Shown here: positions 53,576-62,312 of the stretch, piece after piece
How the letters are laid out: each line of letters opens with the position of its first letter
How positions within the stretch are numbered: the first letter of the stretch is position 1
Origin: Lachnospiraceae bacterium AC2031
GTDB lineage: Bacteria; Bacillota; Clostridia; Lachnospirales; Lachnospiraceae
DNA length: 64,000 nt
NCBI GenBank assembly: GCA_000687975.1
Contig: JIAB01000001.1
Location: 744,001-808,000, forward strand
Direction of reading: 5' to 3'
Position numbers and translations under genes: made by a program
The notes under the pieces: model-generated
Database searches by the model: none
Seen by the model: the letters and a program-made list of their open reading frames with translations, nothing else
What the model was told of the DNA's origin: nothing

Positions 53576-53634
53576 ATTCCACCCCGTCATTTTTTTATAT
53601 TATCAGTATTTTGATACAATTTGCACTTTTTTTG

Positions 53635-53662
53635 TAGACTTTAAAATTAAAAGTGATATACT
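53635..53662 (+). promoter_or_regulatory. Possible promoter of a small RNA
   Basis: TAGACT (53635-53640), 16 bases, TATACT (53657-53662), pointing right into a gene-free stretch that ends in a terminator. Confidence 0.4.
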
Positions 53663-53668
53663 TGGCTT

Positions 53669-53787
53669 ATCAAAAACAAATTGCCCCCTGTTTAAGAAGA
53701 TATATATCTTCTTAAATCATATAAATACTTTTAACCTTCACTAATGGTAAAAGGATGGATTCGCAAGAATCCGTCCTTTTATCTTTT
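53669..53787 (+). ncRNA. Candidate small RNA between araC-type gene and histidine kinase
   Basis: About 120 bases between a plausible promoter and a strong terminator. It contains a perfect 22-bp palindrome (53693-53714, arms TAAGAAGATAT and complement) and no good reading frame. No Rfam family comes to mind. Both neighbours read leftward. Confidence 0.35.
53749..53780 (+). terminator. Strong intrinsic terminator
   Basis: A 14-base stem (AAAAGGATGGATTC / GAATCCGTCCTTTT, one mismatch) with a GCAA tetraloop, followed by ATCTTTTT on the plus strand; also AT-rich on the other. It serves the candidate small RNA or, on the minus strand, ends the histidine kinase unit. Confidence 0.8.
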
Positions 53788-53830
53788 TAAACCCCTGCAC
53801 TCTTCGATTATACAGTAATTTTCCTAGTAT

Positions 53831-53873
53831 TACAACACCGAACCGTCCCCGTTGGCTGATTTATAGTGTTACA
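53831..53873 (-). repeat. REP-like sequence over the histidine kinase stop codon
   Basis: AACAC and GTGTT (53834-53838, 53866-53870) enclose a core that reads CAACGGGGACGGTTCGG on the minus strand. The GGGGACGGTTC core is of the same style as the 51402 palindrome and recurs in Clostridia. The last codons and stop of the kinase gene (53861-53863) lie inside, so the repeat forms the gene's end. Confidence 0.45.
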
Positions 53874-55081
53874 GTAAATGTTATAACCGGCTTCTTGTAG
53901 CTAACCGAAATACGTCCTTTAAACATTCGAACCAGGCTTTCTGCCATAGAAAGTCCGATACCATAGCCCTGCTTCTCACTATTATGAGATTTATCTTCTC
54001 TGTAGAATCGATCAAAGAACTGTTTATACTCTACTCCTTCACCGGCTGCGTAGTCATTTGATACTGTGAATACAGCAGATTTCCCCTTCTTTGTAAGTCT
54101 GGCATAAACGGTCCCTCCATCATCACAATACTTTACAGCATTATCCATCAGAATATTCACCAGCTCACGAAGACCTTTCTGATCGGCCATTACATGAATA
54201 CCATCTTCAATCTCTGTCTTAAGTGTTATCTCCTGAGTTTCAGCAATAGATTTAAATGAGGTCATAACACTGCTTGCTTCTGCAGACATATCTACATCAG
54301 TAAGCACTATATCCTGCCTCTCTTCAAGACGCGACAGAACGACAAGCTGAGATATAAGTTCAGACATTCTGCTAACCTGCTTAACAGTACTTTCCGTCCA
54401 CTCAGACTTTCCATCCATCATCTCTATAACCTCTGTATTAGCTGAGATAACTGCCAGAGGTGTTTTAAGTTCATGACTGGCATTAGTGATAAACTGTCTC
54501 TGAGCCTCAGAGTTCTTCACATAAGGCTGAACAACCTTACGCGCAAAGACGGACACCATCAGCATTACTATGAGTGTACCGAGTGTACCAACATAGATTG
54601 AAAATCTTTTCAGATAATTGATAGTTGATATATTTCTGGTGCAATCCATTATCGTAAGCTTTACCAGACTACCAACATTTGACTTTTTAAATGCATAGCT
54701 CAAGCTGTCGTAAGTGAATATTCCTCTCGGATCATCTTTACTGGTAGCATACTTAATAAAGTCATCCAGTTCAGAACCTTCAATAGCTGCGATATGCTCT
54801 ATATCGAAGTCGATAACATTTCCCTCTTTATCTACCATAACCGTAATGTAGCGTGTATCATACTGAGTCTCGGGAGTGATGCTAGTTTTTTTCATCTTCT
54901 CGATCTCTTCAGTTTCAAGAACCGCATCACTATTCTTCGAGATAAAATCAAGTCTGGTATATATGTCGGAGACAATATTCTGATACGTTATAAGATTAAC
55001 GGAGCCAAGCACGAGAAAAAGCACTACCATAGTCGATAGTGTAGCAATGCCTATGAACTTGAGTCTCAATTTTCTATACAT
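53861..55081 (-). CDS. Sensor histidine kinase
   Basis: The ATG at 55081 gives 406 residues; the longer frame starts at GTG. Two membrane helices (about 8-30 and 160-182) flank an extracytoplasmic sensor domain. The phospho-acceptor His is in FITNASHELKTPLAVISANTEV near 205, the N box in LVNILMDNAVKYCDDGG near 305 and the ATP-lid Gly box in GYGIGLSMAESLV near 375. There is no clear HAMP domain. It is coupled to the response regulator (RR stop two bases before this ATG). The C-terminus ends in a REP-like sequence. Confidence 0.92.
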   Translation of the reverse strand: MYRKLRLKFIGIATLSTMVVLFLVLGSVNLITYQNIVSDIYTRLDFISKNSDAVLETEEIEKMKKTSITPETQYDTRYITVMVDKEGNVIDFDIEHIAAIEGSELDDFIKYATSKDDPRGIFTYDSLSYAFKKSNVGSLVKLTIMDCTRNISTINYLKRFSIYVGTLGTLIVMLMVSVFARKVVQPYVKNSEAQRQFITNASHELKTPLAVISANTEVIEMMDGKSEWTESTVKQVSRMSELISQLVVLSRLEERQDIVLTDVDMSAEASSVMTSFKSIAETQEITLKTEIEDGIHVMADQKGLRELVNILMDNAVKYCDDGGTVYARLTKKGKSAVFTVSNDYAAGEGVEYKQFFDRFYREDKSHNSEKQGYGIGLSMAESLVRMFKGRISVSYKKPVITFTVTL

Positions 55082-55083
55082 GA

Positions 55084-55752
55084 TCACTTCATTGGTTCTA
55101 AAATGAATGAACCACCCTTTTCTCCATTTATCTCAACATCAGCTACGATAGAACGAAGCTTATTTCTTAGATACGATATATAGATCCAAACCACATCTGG
55201 TCCCTCTTCAGCATCTTTCCAAACGTGAGAAAAAATCTCTTCTGTTGTGAAGCTTTTGTTAGGGTTCATCATTAGGAACTCCATAAGGTTCGCTTCCATA
55301 CCAGCAAGACGTACTGAATTTTCTGAAATAAGTTCCTGTCCTGATATATCCAGAGTTACTGAACCAAAGGAAAGCTTCTTCGGTGTATATTCTCCACTTC
55401 TTCTGGTAAGTGATCTAATACGAGCCAGAAGCTCTACCATAACGAAAGGTTTTGTTAGATAATCATCTGCTCCTGCATCAAGTCCTGCAACCTTATCATT
55501 CATTTCTGACTTTGCTGTCAGCATCAGAACCGGAGTTGTATCTCCTGATTCTCTCATTATTGTAAGAGCAGTGATTCCATCCATCTTAGGCATCATGATA
55601 TCAAGGACCATGCAGTCAAAGGCGCCAGACTTTGCTTCTTCAACTGCAGCCTCTCCATCATAAACAGGCGTAACTTTATATCCTTTATGTTCAAGGACTG
55701 CCACTAATGCTCGGGACAAATCCTTCTCATCCTCTGCAAGTAATATATTCAT
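55084..55752 (-). CDS. OmpR-family response regulator
   Basis: A 222-residue protein; AAAGGAAC precedes the ATG. The receiver domain has acidic EDEKD at 7-11, the phospho-acceptor Asp in MVLDIMMPKMDGI near 51, Thr in LMLTAKS near 79 and Lys in YLTKPF near 102. The winged helix (about 125-220) has EANLMEFLMMNPNKSFTTEEIF and VVWIYISYLRNKL. It works with the kinase just downstream; signal and targets are unknown. Confidence 0.93.
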   Translation of the reverse strand: MNILLAEDEKDLSRALVAVLEHKGYKVTPVYDGEAAVEEAKSGAFDCMVLDIMMPKMDGITALTIMRESGDTTPVLMLTAKSEMNDKVAGLDAGADDYLTKPFVMVELLARIRSLTRRSGEYTPKKLSFGSVTLDISGQELISENSVRLAGMEANLMEFLMMNPNKSFTTEEIFSHVWKDAEEGPDVVWIYISYLRNKLRSIVADVEINGEKGGSFILEPMK

Positions 55753-55779
55753 ATTGTTCCTTTCTACAAATCATAAAAA

Positions 55780-56385
55780 CTACGAATTAATTAATTCACG
55801 GATTGTCTGCATAGATAGATCACAGGATGCAAGCTCATCCGCTACTCGCTTTAACTCTCCTACAAGAAGCTCCTGATTTGGAATATCCTTCTTATACTTC
55901 ATACGATGTTCCAGAGCTGCCCATGTGTCCATTGCAATAGTTCTTATCTGAAGTTCCACGTAGTATGTACCAGGCGTATTACCAAGAACATCACTTTCTT
56001 CTGTATGTACAGCGAGGATTATATGATAACTTCTATAACCATTAGGCTTTGCATGTCGAATATAGTCCTTTTCTTCTATGATCTCACAATCTGTAAAAGT
56101 ACGGATATACTCAACTATATTGAACACATCATCCACAAAAGAACATACAACTCTGATTCCTATTGCATCTGTCATTGTAACGAGTGCTGTTTCTGCAGTC
56201 TCCGGAAGACCCTTGCGAACGCATTTTTCTCGCATGCTTTCATCAGTCTTGATACGCGCAAGCAGATGCTCATAAGCATTTTCCCCAGTCTCAGACTGAA
56301 CCTTTTCCTGATAGGCAAGTAACCTGCCTTCAATATCCTCCATAACCTTCTGAAGGATAGCCTCATATTCTCCATATATACTCAT
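55780..56385 (-). CDS. Small alarmone synthetase (RelA/SpoT synthetase domain)
   Basis: The ATG at 56385 with GGAG eight bases upstream gives 201 residues, the usual size for RelQ/RelP-type enzymes. Synthetase motifs are clear: MTDAIGIRVVCSFVDD near 95, KPNGYRSYHIIL near 132 and YVELQIRTIAMDTWAALEHRM near 158-178. There is no hydrolase, TGS or ACT domain. It makes (p)ppGpp, probably in the cytoplasm as a tetramer. Stands alone, 27 bases before the response regulator start, so it may be co-transcribed with the two-component genes. Confidence 0.9.
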   Translation of the reverse strand: MSIYGEYEAILQKVMEDIEGRLLAYQEKVQSETGENAYEHLLARIKTDESMREKCVRKGLPETAETALVTMTDAIGIRVVCSFVDDVFNIVEYIRTFTDCEIIEEKDYIRHAKPNGYRSYHIILAVHTEESDVLGNTPGTYYVELQIRTIAMDTWAALEHRMKYKKDIPNQELLVGELKRVADELASCDLSMQTIRELINS

Positions 56386-56455
56386 AAACAAACTCCAAAA
56401 AATCAAATAAACACTGCTTGGTATATGCTTAAAATATACCACATTTTCGGGGAAG

Positions 56456-56484
56456 ATTATACCTAAACTATGCATCAAAAATAA
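56456..56484 (-). promoter_or_regulatory. Possible promoter of the alarmone synthetase gene
   Basis: On the minus strand TTATTT (56484-56479), 17 bases, TATAAT (56461-56456). Confidence 0.45.
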
Positions 56485-56504
56485 CATATTTTTCTTAAAA
56501 TAAT

Positions 56505-56585
56505 ATTAAAAAAATCTCCCATAAAAATAAAAAAATCTCCCATAAAAATAAAAAAATCTCCAGCATTAAAAATGCTGAAGATTTT
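56505..56585 (-). terminator. Terminator of the fatty-acid operon with tandemly repeated T-tract
   Basis: The hairpin (arms AAAATCTTCAGCAT and its near complement, about 56556-56584) ends the marR gene. Its downstream T-rich arm has been copied: the 21-bp unit at 56521-56541 recurs at 56542-56562, and a partial third copy ends at 56520. The result is three GGAGATTTTTTT tracts in a row on the minus strand. Confidence 0.75.
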
Positions 56586-56607
56586 TATTATAGGTTTATA
56601 TTTTAAA

Positions 56608-57102
56608 TCATTCCTTATCAGGATCCATCTCTGGCATCATATCCTTATAAATCTTCTTTAAGGTGTTATTAAACATCTCAAATTCTTCTTTAGAAAGATC
56701 TTTCTTAAGACGTTCCTCAACGATATCCAGATATTTTTCATTGATATTATAGTATCTATAGAACTTATCAGTTACATCCAGATAAAACTCACGCTTATCC
56801 ATGTCAGACTGAACCTTCTCGACATAACCCTTCTTTATAAGGGAGTTTACCTTATAAGTAGCATTTGGAGAAGATATACCAATAAAGTTGGCAAACTCCT
56901 GAATCGTAGGTTTACCAAGACTATGAATTATCTCAACGCAATAAACTTCCGTTGTTGTAAGAGAAAGCTCACGGGAATTGATCCTGCGAAATACATCTCT
57001 ATAATAATGTATTCTGAATTTTGAATATACTGCAGAAAGCGGATTACGTTCCAATCTTTCAGCAGACGAAAGTCCAACTCTCTCCTCAGAATTTGTATTC
57101 AT
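56608..57102 (-). CDS. MarR-family regulator in the fatty-acid operon (FabT-like)
   Basis: The ATG at 57102 has AGGTGG eight bases upstream; 164 residues. The winged helix is seen in LSLTTTEVYCVEIIHSLGKPTIQEFANFIGISSPNATYKVNSL (about 45-85, in parts) and VQSDMDKREFYLDVT for the wing. It follows fabZ by 26 bases. FabT, a MarR protein, controls fab genes in streptococci through acyl-ACP, and usually stands first in the operon; here it is last. Function as fatty-acid regulator is inferred from position. Confidence 0.82.
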   Translation of the reverse strand: MNTNSEERVGLSSAERLERNPLSAVYSKFRIHYYRDVFRRINSRELSLTTTEVYCVEIIHSLGKPTIQEFANFIGISSPNATYKVNSLIKKGYVEKVQSDMDKREFYLDVTDKFYRYYNINEKYLDIVEERLKKDLSKEEFEMFNNTLKKIYKDMMPEMDPDKE

Positions 57103-57128
57103 AAATATTACCACCTAACTACAACAAT

Positions 57129-57566
57129 CTATTTCTGTGCATCTCCTATAGCGAAGGAAATCTCAGCCTGACAAGCAACCTTGCCATCAACTTTAGCAAC
57201 TCCCTTACCAAAACCAAGAGGACCTCTTCTCTCTGTTATCTCACAGCGAAGCTCCAATACGTCACCTGGCTTAACCTGCTTACGAAAACGAGCATTCTTA
57301 ATACCACCGAAAAATGCAATCTTACCCTTGAATTCTTCCGAAGAAAGAATAGCTACAGCACCACACTGAGCCAGCGCCTCAACGATAAGTACTCCTGGCA
57401 TTACATGTTCTTCAGGAAAATGTCCCTGGAAGAATGACTCATTTACCGAAACACACTTGATACCTTCAGCCCATACCCCAGGTTCAAAATCTGTAATCTT
57501 ATCTACAAGCTGCATAGGATATCTGTGTGGGATTATCTCTCTGATCTGATTTGAATTAAGCTCCAT
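57129..57566 (-). CDS. fabZ: 3-hydroxyacyl-ACP dehydratase FabZ
   Basis: A 145-residue hot-dog fold protein; GAGGT precedes the [17 protein letters not shown] opens it; the catalytic His is in [16 protein letters not shown] near 49 and the Glu in [12 protein letters not shown] near 63. It dehydrates 3-hydroxyacyl-ACP to trans-2-enoyl-ACP. The operon has no fabA or fabM in this window. Confidence 0.95.
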   Translation of the reverse strand: MELNSNQIREIIPHRYPMQLVDKITDFEPGVWAEGIKCVSVNESFFQGHFPEEHVMPGVLIVEALAQCGAVAILSSEEFKGKIAFFGGIKNARFRKQVKPGDVLELRCEITERRGPLGFGKGVAKVDGKVACQAEISFAIGDAQK

Positions 57567-57618
57567 GTTAATACCTCATTTAGAATATCTACATTATGTA
57601 AACCATTTGTTTTATCAA

Positions 57619-58854
57619 TTAATCGTTGTACTTAGCAAAAAGTACTGCTGCATTGTGTCCACCGAATCCAAGTGAATTAGAAAGTGCATACTTTATGTCA
57701 ACTTCTCTTCCCTCGTTAGGTACGATATCAAGATCACACTCTGGATCTGGTGTCTTATAGTTAATTGTTGCTGGAACAAATCCATCCTTAAGAGCCATAG
57801 TTGTAAAGATTGCTTCGATTGCAGCTGCAGCTCCCATAAGATGTCCTGTCATAGACTTTGTTGAGCTGACCATAAGCTTGTAAGCATAGTCACCAAATAC
57901 TGTCTTGATAGCCTTTGTCTCACCAGCATCATTAAGGTGAGTTGAAGTACCATGAGCGTTAATGTAATCAACCTGCTCCTTCTCAATACCTGCATCTTTG
58001 ATTGCCATTTCCATACAACCTGCAGCACCTGCTCCTGTTGGATCTGGTGCAGTAATATGATAAGCATCGCAGCTGGCACCATAACCTACAACCTCGCCAT
58101 AGATCTTAGCTCCTCTTGCCTTAGCATGCTCAAGCTCTTCTAGAATAAGGATACCAGAACCCTCACCCATTACGAATCCGCCTCTTTCAGCGTCAAATGG
58201 AATAGAAGCACGGTTAGGATCTGTAGAAGTACTGAGGGCCTGCATAACAGTGAATCCACCAACTCCCATCTGGCAGATACAACCTTCAGCACCACCTGTG
58301 ATCATTACATCCTGATATCCATCACGAATCTTATGGAAAGACTCACCGATAGCATTGTTACCACTGGCACAAGCAGTTACGATACATTCGCAGACACCCT
58401 TAAAACCTGTGTCGATAGCGATCTCACCAGCACACATATTTGAAATAGACATAGGAATATAGAATGGTGATATTCTCTCATATCCCTTTGTATAACCTCT
58501 GATAGTCTGATCAGAGATTGTGATAAGTCCACCGATTCCTGAACTAACAATAGTTCCACATCTGAAAGGATCTTCCTTCTCGATATCGATTCCACTGTCC
58601 TTGATTGCTTCTCTTGCAGCGATCATACCGAACTGTGTGTAACGATCCATCTTACGAGCTTCCTTCTTATCAAGGAAGTTTGCAGGATCATAGTCCTTAA
58701 CCTCACCAGATACCTTTACCTTAAAATCTGTAGTATCAATCTGCTTTGTGAAGTCAATTCCACAAACACCTTTCTTTACATTCTCCCAAGCTTCCTCGAG
58801 ATTATGTCCAACGGGGTTAATAGTTCCAATTCCAGTTATAACAACACGTCTCAT
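57619..58854 (-). CDS. fabF: 3-oxoacyl-ACP synthase II FabF
   Basis: A 411-residue condensing enzyme; AAAGGAG precedes the ATG. The Cys-His-His triad is complete: Cys in IVTACASGNNAIG near 163, His in INAHGTSTHLND near 303 and His in KSMTGHLMGAAAA near 339. It extends acyl-ACP with malonyl-ACP. It follows the unidentified membrane protein gene by 24 bases. Confidence 0.96.
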   Translation of the reverse strand: MRRVVITGIGTINPVGHNLEEAWENVKKGVCGIDFTKQIDTTDFKVKVSGEVKDYDPANFLDKKEARKMDRYTQFGMIAAREAIKDSGIDIEKEDPFRCGTIVSSGIGGLITISDQTIRGYTKGYERISPFYIPMSISNMCAGEIAIDTGFKGVCECIVTACASGNNAIGESFHKIRDGYQDVMITGGAEGCICQMGVGGFTVMQALSTSTDPNRASIPFDAERGGFVMGEGSGILILEELEHAKARGAKIYGEVVGYGASCDAYHITAPDPTGAGAAGCMEMAIKDAGIEKEQVDYINAHGTSTHLNDAGETKAIKTVFGDYAYKLMVSSTKSMTGHLMGAAAAIEAIFTTMALKDGFVPATINYKTPDPECDLDIVPNEGREVDIKYALSNSLGFGGHNAAVLFAKYND

Positions 58855-58878
58855 ATAATTTTTTCTCCTTTAAACCAC

Positions 58879-59583
58879 CTACTGTTTAGGTGGAAATTCT
58901 TTTAAATTATCAGTAAAAGGATATGTATCATCCTTTTTGTCATGGTAACTATACTCATTATATGGATACTGAGGATTCTTTGTCTGTCCTGCCGGTTCAA
59001 GTCCTACAAACTGTTCATAAGGTACGCCGCGCTGTTCAGCCAGCATATACAACTTGTTTCTATTCTTAGCACCGAGCACATAAATAAGAAGTATCAGTGA
59101 CCAGCCTGCAGTATATAAAATGCAAGGTATTATCCCAACAAACTTTGTCAGAATAAAACTAAGCAGAAGACTTATTCCTATAGCAATAAGATAAATACAC
59201 TTAGTAAACTTATACTCATCTTCTGTTACTATATATTTTTTTCTTAGTCCCACAAATCTAAGGACCAGTGTTGGAATAAGAGACATAACCGCAATAACAA
59301 GCATTATCACTACTTCCATGAAAATGTAGAAAAACGCCAGTAGCCCGTTAGCACCAGTTCCCAAAAGTCTCATCACTGGTGTAAAGTCAGACCCATCCAC
59401 ATAAACATCATCAATTTCATCTACATCTACCGTACTCTCTGAGATATGCTTTGAAAAAGAATCACGTCCCTCCATTTCATAGGAGTAACCAGCCCCCAGA
59501 TAGATACACCATATCATCAGGGCCATAAAAACACAGAGTCTTATCTTAGCGTCCTTGTTTAAATGCCTAATCCTATCTATCAT
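58879..59583 (-). CDS. Unidentified membrane protein inside the fatty-acid operon
   Basis: The ATG at 59583 has GGGGTG before it; 234 residues. A basic start (MIDRIRHLNKDAKIRL) precedes four hydrophobic segments: about 17-34, 79-110, 130-150 and 153-175. An extracytoplasmic Asp/Glu-rich loop (STVDVDEIDDVYVDGSD) lies between the first two. The last 55 residues are cytoplasmic, Pro/Tyr-rich (NPQYPYNEYSYHDKKDD). I know no such member of fab operons. It lies 10 bases after fabG and 24 before fabF with good Shine-Dalgarno, so it should be made together with them. Confidence 0.75.
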   Translation of the reverse strand: MIDRIRHLNKDAKIRLCVFMALMIWCIYLGAGYSYEMEGRDSFSKHISESTVDVDEIDDVYVDGSDFTPVMRLLGTGANGLLAFFYIFMEVVIMLVIAVMSLIPTLVLRFVGLRKKYIVTEDEYKFTKCIYLIAIGISLLLSFILTKFVGIIPCILYTAGWSLILLIYVLGAKNRNKLYMLAEQRGVPYEQFVGLEPAGQTKNPQYPYNEYSYHDKKDDTYPFTDNLKEFPPKQ

Positions 59584-59626
59584 GTAATCACCCCCTGACC
59601 TTCTAGTTAAACGCAAATCTTGGTCT

Positions 59627-60376
59627 TTAGCACGACATACCGCCTGAGCACTCTATAACCTGTCCGGTTACGTATTCAGCTTCGTCGGAAGCAAGGAATG
59701 CAACAACCTTTGCTACATCTTCTGGCTGACCAGGTCTGCCAAGTGCTATGTTCTTAACCATCTCAGCCTTAAGCTCATCAGGAAGAACCTTTGTCATATC
59801 TGTCTCAATAAATCCAGGAGCAACAGCATTTACTGTGATACCACGACTTCCAAGCTCCTTAGCAAGAGACTTTGTCATACCGATAACTCCAGCCTTACTA
59901 GCTGAGTAGTTAACCTGTCCAGCATTTCCATATATACCAACAACACTGCTGATGTTAACTATACGTCCATAACGAGACTTCATCATTGGACGAGTAGCAG
60001 CCTTCATCATATTGTATGTACCTTTAAGGTTAGTTGCGATAACAAGATCAAACTCTTCTTCCTTCATTCTCATGATGAGATTATCTCTTGTAACACCTGC
60101 GTTATTTACCAGAATATCAACCTTCCCGAACTCATCAGTTGCCTGCTTGAAAAGATTCTCGCAATCTTCAGGAACAGTAACATTTGCTGCAAAAGCTGCT
60201 GCCTTTACTCCCTGCTCCTCAATAAGCTTTACTGTCTCTTCAGCTGCTTCGTTAATAGCTATATCGCAGATAACTACATTTGCTCCCTCTGAAGCAAGCT
60301 TGATACTGATTGCACGTCCAATACCACGAGCACCACCAGTTACTATCGCTGTTTTGCCTTCTAATCTCTTGCTCAT
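59627..60376 (-). CDS. fabG: 3-oxoacyl-ACP reductase FabG
   Basis: A 249-residue short-chain dehydrogenase; GGAGG precedes the ATG. TGGARGIGRAI near 12-22 binds NADPH, NNAGV near 90, the catalytic Ser is in NISSVVG near 143 and Tyr/Lys in YSASKAG near 157. GRPGQPEDVAKVVAFLASDEAEYVTGQ near 213 is typical for FabG. It reduces 3-oxoacyl-ACP. Confidence 0.95.
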   Translation of the reverse strand: MSKRLEGKTAIVTGGARGIGRAISIKLASEGANVVICDIAINEAAEETVKLIEEQGVKAAAFAANVTVPEDCENLFKQATDEFGKVDILVNNAGVTRDNLIMRMKEEEFDLVIATNLKGTYNMMKAATRPMMKSRYGRIVNISSVVGIYGNAGQVNYSASKAGVIGMTKSLAKELGSRGITVNAVAPGFIETDMTKVLPDELKAEMVKNIALGRPGQPEDVAKVVAFLASDEAEYVTGQVIECSGGMSC

Positions 60377-60397
60377 TTTTATTTCCTCCGCGTTATG

Positions 60398-61345
60398 TTA
60401 ACCAATAACCTCTAGTAATTTCTCAATATCTTCTACTGTCTCTACACCATATACAGGAATATCAGGAGTTGTTTTCTGAACAAACTTGGAAAGTGTCTTA
60501 CCAGGTCCGATCTCAACAAAAGCCTCAACGCCCATATCCACCATAGCCTTTATTGAATCATCAAAATATACTGACTTCTGAACCTGCTGCTCAAGAAGTG
60601 CTGGTATAGTCTCGTCATCCTTTTTCTCACGACCAATACAGTTGAAGATTACAGGAAGCTTCATATCGCCAAAGTTTTCACTCTTAAACCTCTCTGCAAG
60701 AGCATCTCCTGCCGGCTTCATAAGTGAAGTATGGAATGGTCCGCTTACCTTAACAGGAAGACATCTCTTTGCCCCCATTTCCTTAAATACTTCAGCTGCC
60801 ATATCTACAGCCTCAGAATCTCCTGATACTGTAATCTGTCCTGGGCAGTTAAAGTTTGCTGGCTCAGCAATAATCGACTTACCCTCTGCCTCTATCTGTG
60901 CGCGTACCTTATCGCATCCTGCGAAAATGGTATCCTTATCCAGACCAAGTACTGCGATCATCTTGCAGTCCCTTCCAGAAACTGCAGTCTGCATTGCATT
61001 TCCTCTGAACTGTACAAGAGGAATAACCTGATCTTCTGTAAATACGCCTGACGCATAAAGTGCTGAATATTCACCAAGGGAAAGGCCTGCAGCACATACT
61101 GGCTCTACGCCAAGATTCTTCAGTACCTTTGTCATTCCAACTGCAAATGCAACCATACATGGCTGTGTATATTTTGTCTCATTTAATGTCTCAGCTGGTC
61201 CTTCAAAACATACCTGCTTCAGGTCGAAGTCCACGCCCTTAACATTATCAAAAGTTTCTTTAAACTCTGGATACTTCTCATAAAGGTCAAGACCCATGCC
61301 TACCTTCTGAGAACCCTGTCCAGCATATAAAAATCCAAGCTTCAT
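60398..61345 (-). CDS. fabD: Malonyl-CoA:ACP transacylase FabD
   Basis: A 315-residue protein; GAGGAAA precedes the ATG. YAGQGSQKVGMG at the start, the nucleophile Ser in AAGLSLGEYSALYASG near 90 (Leu where many FabD have His), and the catalytic His in VSGPFHTSLMKPAG near 203. It loads malonyl groups onto ACP for FabF and for the initiating synthase, which is not in the window. Confidence 0.95.
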   Translation of the reverse strand: MKLGFLYAGQGSQKVGMGLDLYEKYPEFKETFDNVKGVDFDLKQVCFEGPAETLNETKYTQPCMVAFAVGMTKVLKNLGVEPVCAAGLSLGEYSALYASGVFTEDQVIPLVQFRGNAMQTAVSGRDCKMIAVLGLDKDTIFAGCDKVRAQIEAEGKSIIAEPANFNCPGQITVSGDSEAVDMAAEVFKEMGAKRCLPVKVSGPFHTSLMKPAGDALAERFKSENFGDMKLPVIFNCIGREKKDDETIPALLEQQVQKSVYFDDSIKAMVDMGVEAFVEIGPGKTLSKFVQKTTPDIPVYGVETVEDIEKLLEVIG

Positions 61346-61360
61346 TATTTTTCCTCGCTG

Positions 61361-62275
61361 TTATTTGTTAAGGATCTTCATTCCTTCGTTGTAGATATCT
61401 GAAAGAATATCTGCAACTGGACGAACCTCCTTAAGCTGTCCGCAAACCTGTCCAGCCATAACTGAACCTGTCTTCATATCACCATCTGTTACAGCACGAC
61501 GAAGTCCACCAAGAGTGATCTGCTCAAGTTCCTCACGGGATGCAGCCTCTGACTCCAGCTTCAGATACTCACGAGCCATCTGATTCTTTATGATACGAAC
61601 AGGAGCGTTAAGTGAACGACCTGTTACTGTTGTGCTGTTATCTTTCGCCTTAATAAGCTCCTGCTTATAGTTGCCATGTACTGGACACTCCTCACTAACA
61701 AGGAGGCATGTTCCGATCTGAACACCTGCAGCACCAAGACACATAGCAGCAGCAAACTGTCTTCCATCTGCGATACCACCAGCTGCAATAACTGGGATAT
61801 CAACTGCGTCAACTATCTGTGGAACAAGAGCCATAGTTGTCATATCACCTACATGACCGCCGCTCTCACCACCTTCAGCGATGACAGCATCAGCTCCCTG
61901 CTTCTCAACTCGACGAGCAAGAGCGCTGCTTGCGATAACTGGGATAACTATTGCCCCATTTTCTTTCCACTTTTCCATATATTTTCCAGGTGTACCTGCA
62001 CCTGTTGTGATAATCTTAATGTTCTCCTTTACAAGAAGATCAGCGATATTATCTACATCAGGATTAAGCAGCATCAGATTAACACCAAATGGCTTATCTG
62101 TTGCCTTACGAGCATCATAGATTTCCTGCTCGATTCTAGCTGCATCATATCCGCCTGAACCAATAAGACCAAGGCCGCCTGCGTTAGAAACTGCTGCTGC
62201 AAACTTGCCAAGTGCAATGTTTGCCATACCTCCCTGTATTATTGGATATTTAGTACCAAGTAATTCATTAATCAT
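61361..62275 (-). CDS. fabK: FMN-dependent enoyl-ACP reductase II FabK
   Basis: A 304-residue protein of the nitronate monooxygenase/FabK family; GAGGAA precedes the ATG. YPIIQGGMANIALGKFAAAVSNAGGLG at the start (in parts), EGGESGGHVG near 134, PVIAAGGIADGRQFAAAMCLGAAGVQIGT (in parts) near 160-190 form the FMN-binding barrel. It replaces FabI and is insensitive to the drugs that act on FabI. A cysteine/arginine-rich nitronate motif is not seen, and the operon supports FabK. Confidence 0.93.
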   Translation of the reverse strand: MINELLGTKYPIIQGGMANIALGKFAAAVSNAGGLGLIGSGGYDAARIEQEIYDARKATDKPFGVNLMLLNPDVDNIADLLVKENIKIITTGAGTPGKYMEKWKENGAIVIPVIASSALARRVEKQGADAVIAEGGESGGHVGDMTTMALVPQIVDAVDIPVIAAGGIADGRQFAAAMCLGAAGVQIGTCLLVSEECPVHGNYKQELIKAKDNSTTVTGRSLNAPVRIIKNQMAREYLKLESEAASREELEQITLGGLRRAVTDGDMKTGSVMAGQVCGQLKEVRPVADILSDIYNEGMKILNK

Positions 62276-62312
62276 GTTATATTCCTCTTATCTGTAAAAC
62301 GGATTCTACACA

